A stretch of DNA of 50,186 nucleotides from Opitutus sp. (lineage in GTDB: Bacteria > Verrucomicrobiota > Verrucomicrobiae > Opitutales > Opitutaceae), in assembly GCA_009695065.1 (NCBI GenBank), contig SIBR01000026.1, positions 1 through 50,186 on the forward strand. Direction: 5' to 3'. Under the pieces are notes generated by a model. It worked only from the letters and a program-made list of their open reading frames with translations. It searched no databases and was not told the origin of the DNA. A program made the position numbers and the translations under genes. This document shows, piece after piece, positions 50,009 to 50,186 of this stretch (position 1 is the first letter of the stretch; every line of letters starts with the position of its first letter).

Positions 50009-50186
50009 TCACGCCGTGACGGCGATGCCGCGTTTTTCGAGCTGGCGCTTCAGACTTTCCTTATATCGGGCATAGGCTTCCTCGTCGCGCACGGTGGAGG
50101 CGCCGAAGCTGAATGTCGCGATTGAACGGCGGTGCCGCGGCGTTCGATTGATTTCGGTCCAGTGAATCGTGCCACTCGAGTGGGCG
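50009..50186 (-). CDS. Probable phytanoyl-CoA dioxygenase-like protein, C-terminal part
   Basis: Gene cut by the right end of the window; only the last 59 residues are seen, including HSSGTIHWTEINRTPRRHRRS and IATFSFGASTVRDEEAYARYKESLKRQL. The pattern of a histidine, W/N and an Arg-rich strand is like the end of the Fe(II)/2-oxoglutarate dioxygenase core in PhyH-type proteins, but too little is present for certainty. Same strand as the sialidase-like operon; 121 bases precede the next start, with nothing clear in between. Confidence 0.4.
   Translation of the reverse strand, partial: AHSSGTIHWTEINRTPRHRRSIATFSFGASTVRDEEAYARYKESLKRQLEKRGIAVTA

Overview
This is a GC-rich, gene-dense chromosomal window whose content points to a member of the Verrucomicrobiota, most likely the Opitutaceae. 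The clues are a TonB-dependent receptor with an N-terminal 'LNPFVITAESQQGY' segment, a PVC-type dehydrogenase fused to HEAT repeats and cytochrome c, a DUF3016 protein, two FAD_oxidored-family proteins, and several sialidase-like (Asp-box) secreted proteins. The taxonomic call is inference from families; there is no rRNA or other marker in the window apart from purC.

Layout. 2-133: the tail of an IS110-family transposase. 167-5496: a four-carbon acid-sugar module (DUF1537 kinase, PdxA2-type dehydrogenase, iron-dependent alcohol dehydrogenase on the minus strand, and an ACS-type MFS transporter on the plus strand). 5692-13681: mostly housekeeping or unlinked genes (purC, a 4HBT thioesterase, an HSP15-like S4 protein, a DUF3016 protein, a YdeP/FdhF-like molybdopterin oxidoreductase, a repeat-tailed protein of unknown function, an MFS transporter). 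13682-14298: a gene-free stretch with nested short repeats, including a MITE-like element. 14299-26176 (minus) and 26304-35237 (plus): a large catabolic locus arranged around a divergent TonB receptor/IclR regulator pair. It holds a complete MalFGK-type ABC importer split between the two arms, an FGGY kinase of the erythritol/L-xylulose kinase type, a GlpD-like FAD dehydrogenase, a class I (LsrF/DhnA-type) aldolase, a COG1082 sugar isomerase, an iron-dependent alcohol dehydrogenase, an SDR, an FAD_oxidored protein, a beta-helix protein and an esterase. 35299-37875: a secreted PVC-type dehydrogenase/cytochrome c. 38279-40635: a LarA-superfamily (nickel-pincer isomerase-like) gene followed by a DHDPS-family aldolase. 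40902-50186: a minus-strand run of three paralogous sialidase-like proteins, two esterases, an FAD_oxidored-discoidin fusion, an M28 peptidase and the 3' end of a probable phytanoyl-CoA-dioxygenase-like gene.

How it may fit together (inference). The central locus reads as uptake and breakdown of a glycan- or glycoside-derived polyol or ketose: outer-membrane passage by the TonB receptor, periplasmic trimming by the beta-helix protein and esterase, ABC import, isomerisation/oxidation, phosphorylation by the FGGY kinase, oxidation of a polyol phosphate by the GlpD-like enzyme, and cleavage by the class I aldolase, under IclR control. The combination resembles the erythritol (EryA/EryB/EryC) logic but adds an aldolase and several oxidoreductases and matches no complete pathway I know. 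The 41-50 kb operon looks like a second glycan- or ester-processing system. The window also carries at least two families of short structured intergenic repeats, one of which appears to read into the end of a coding sequence.
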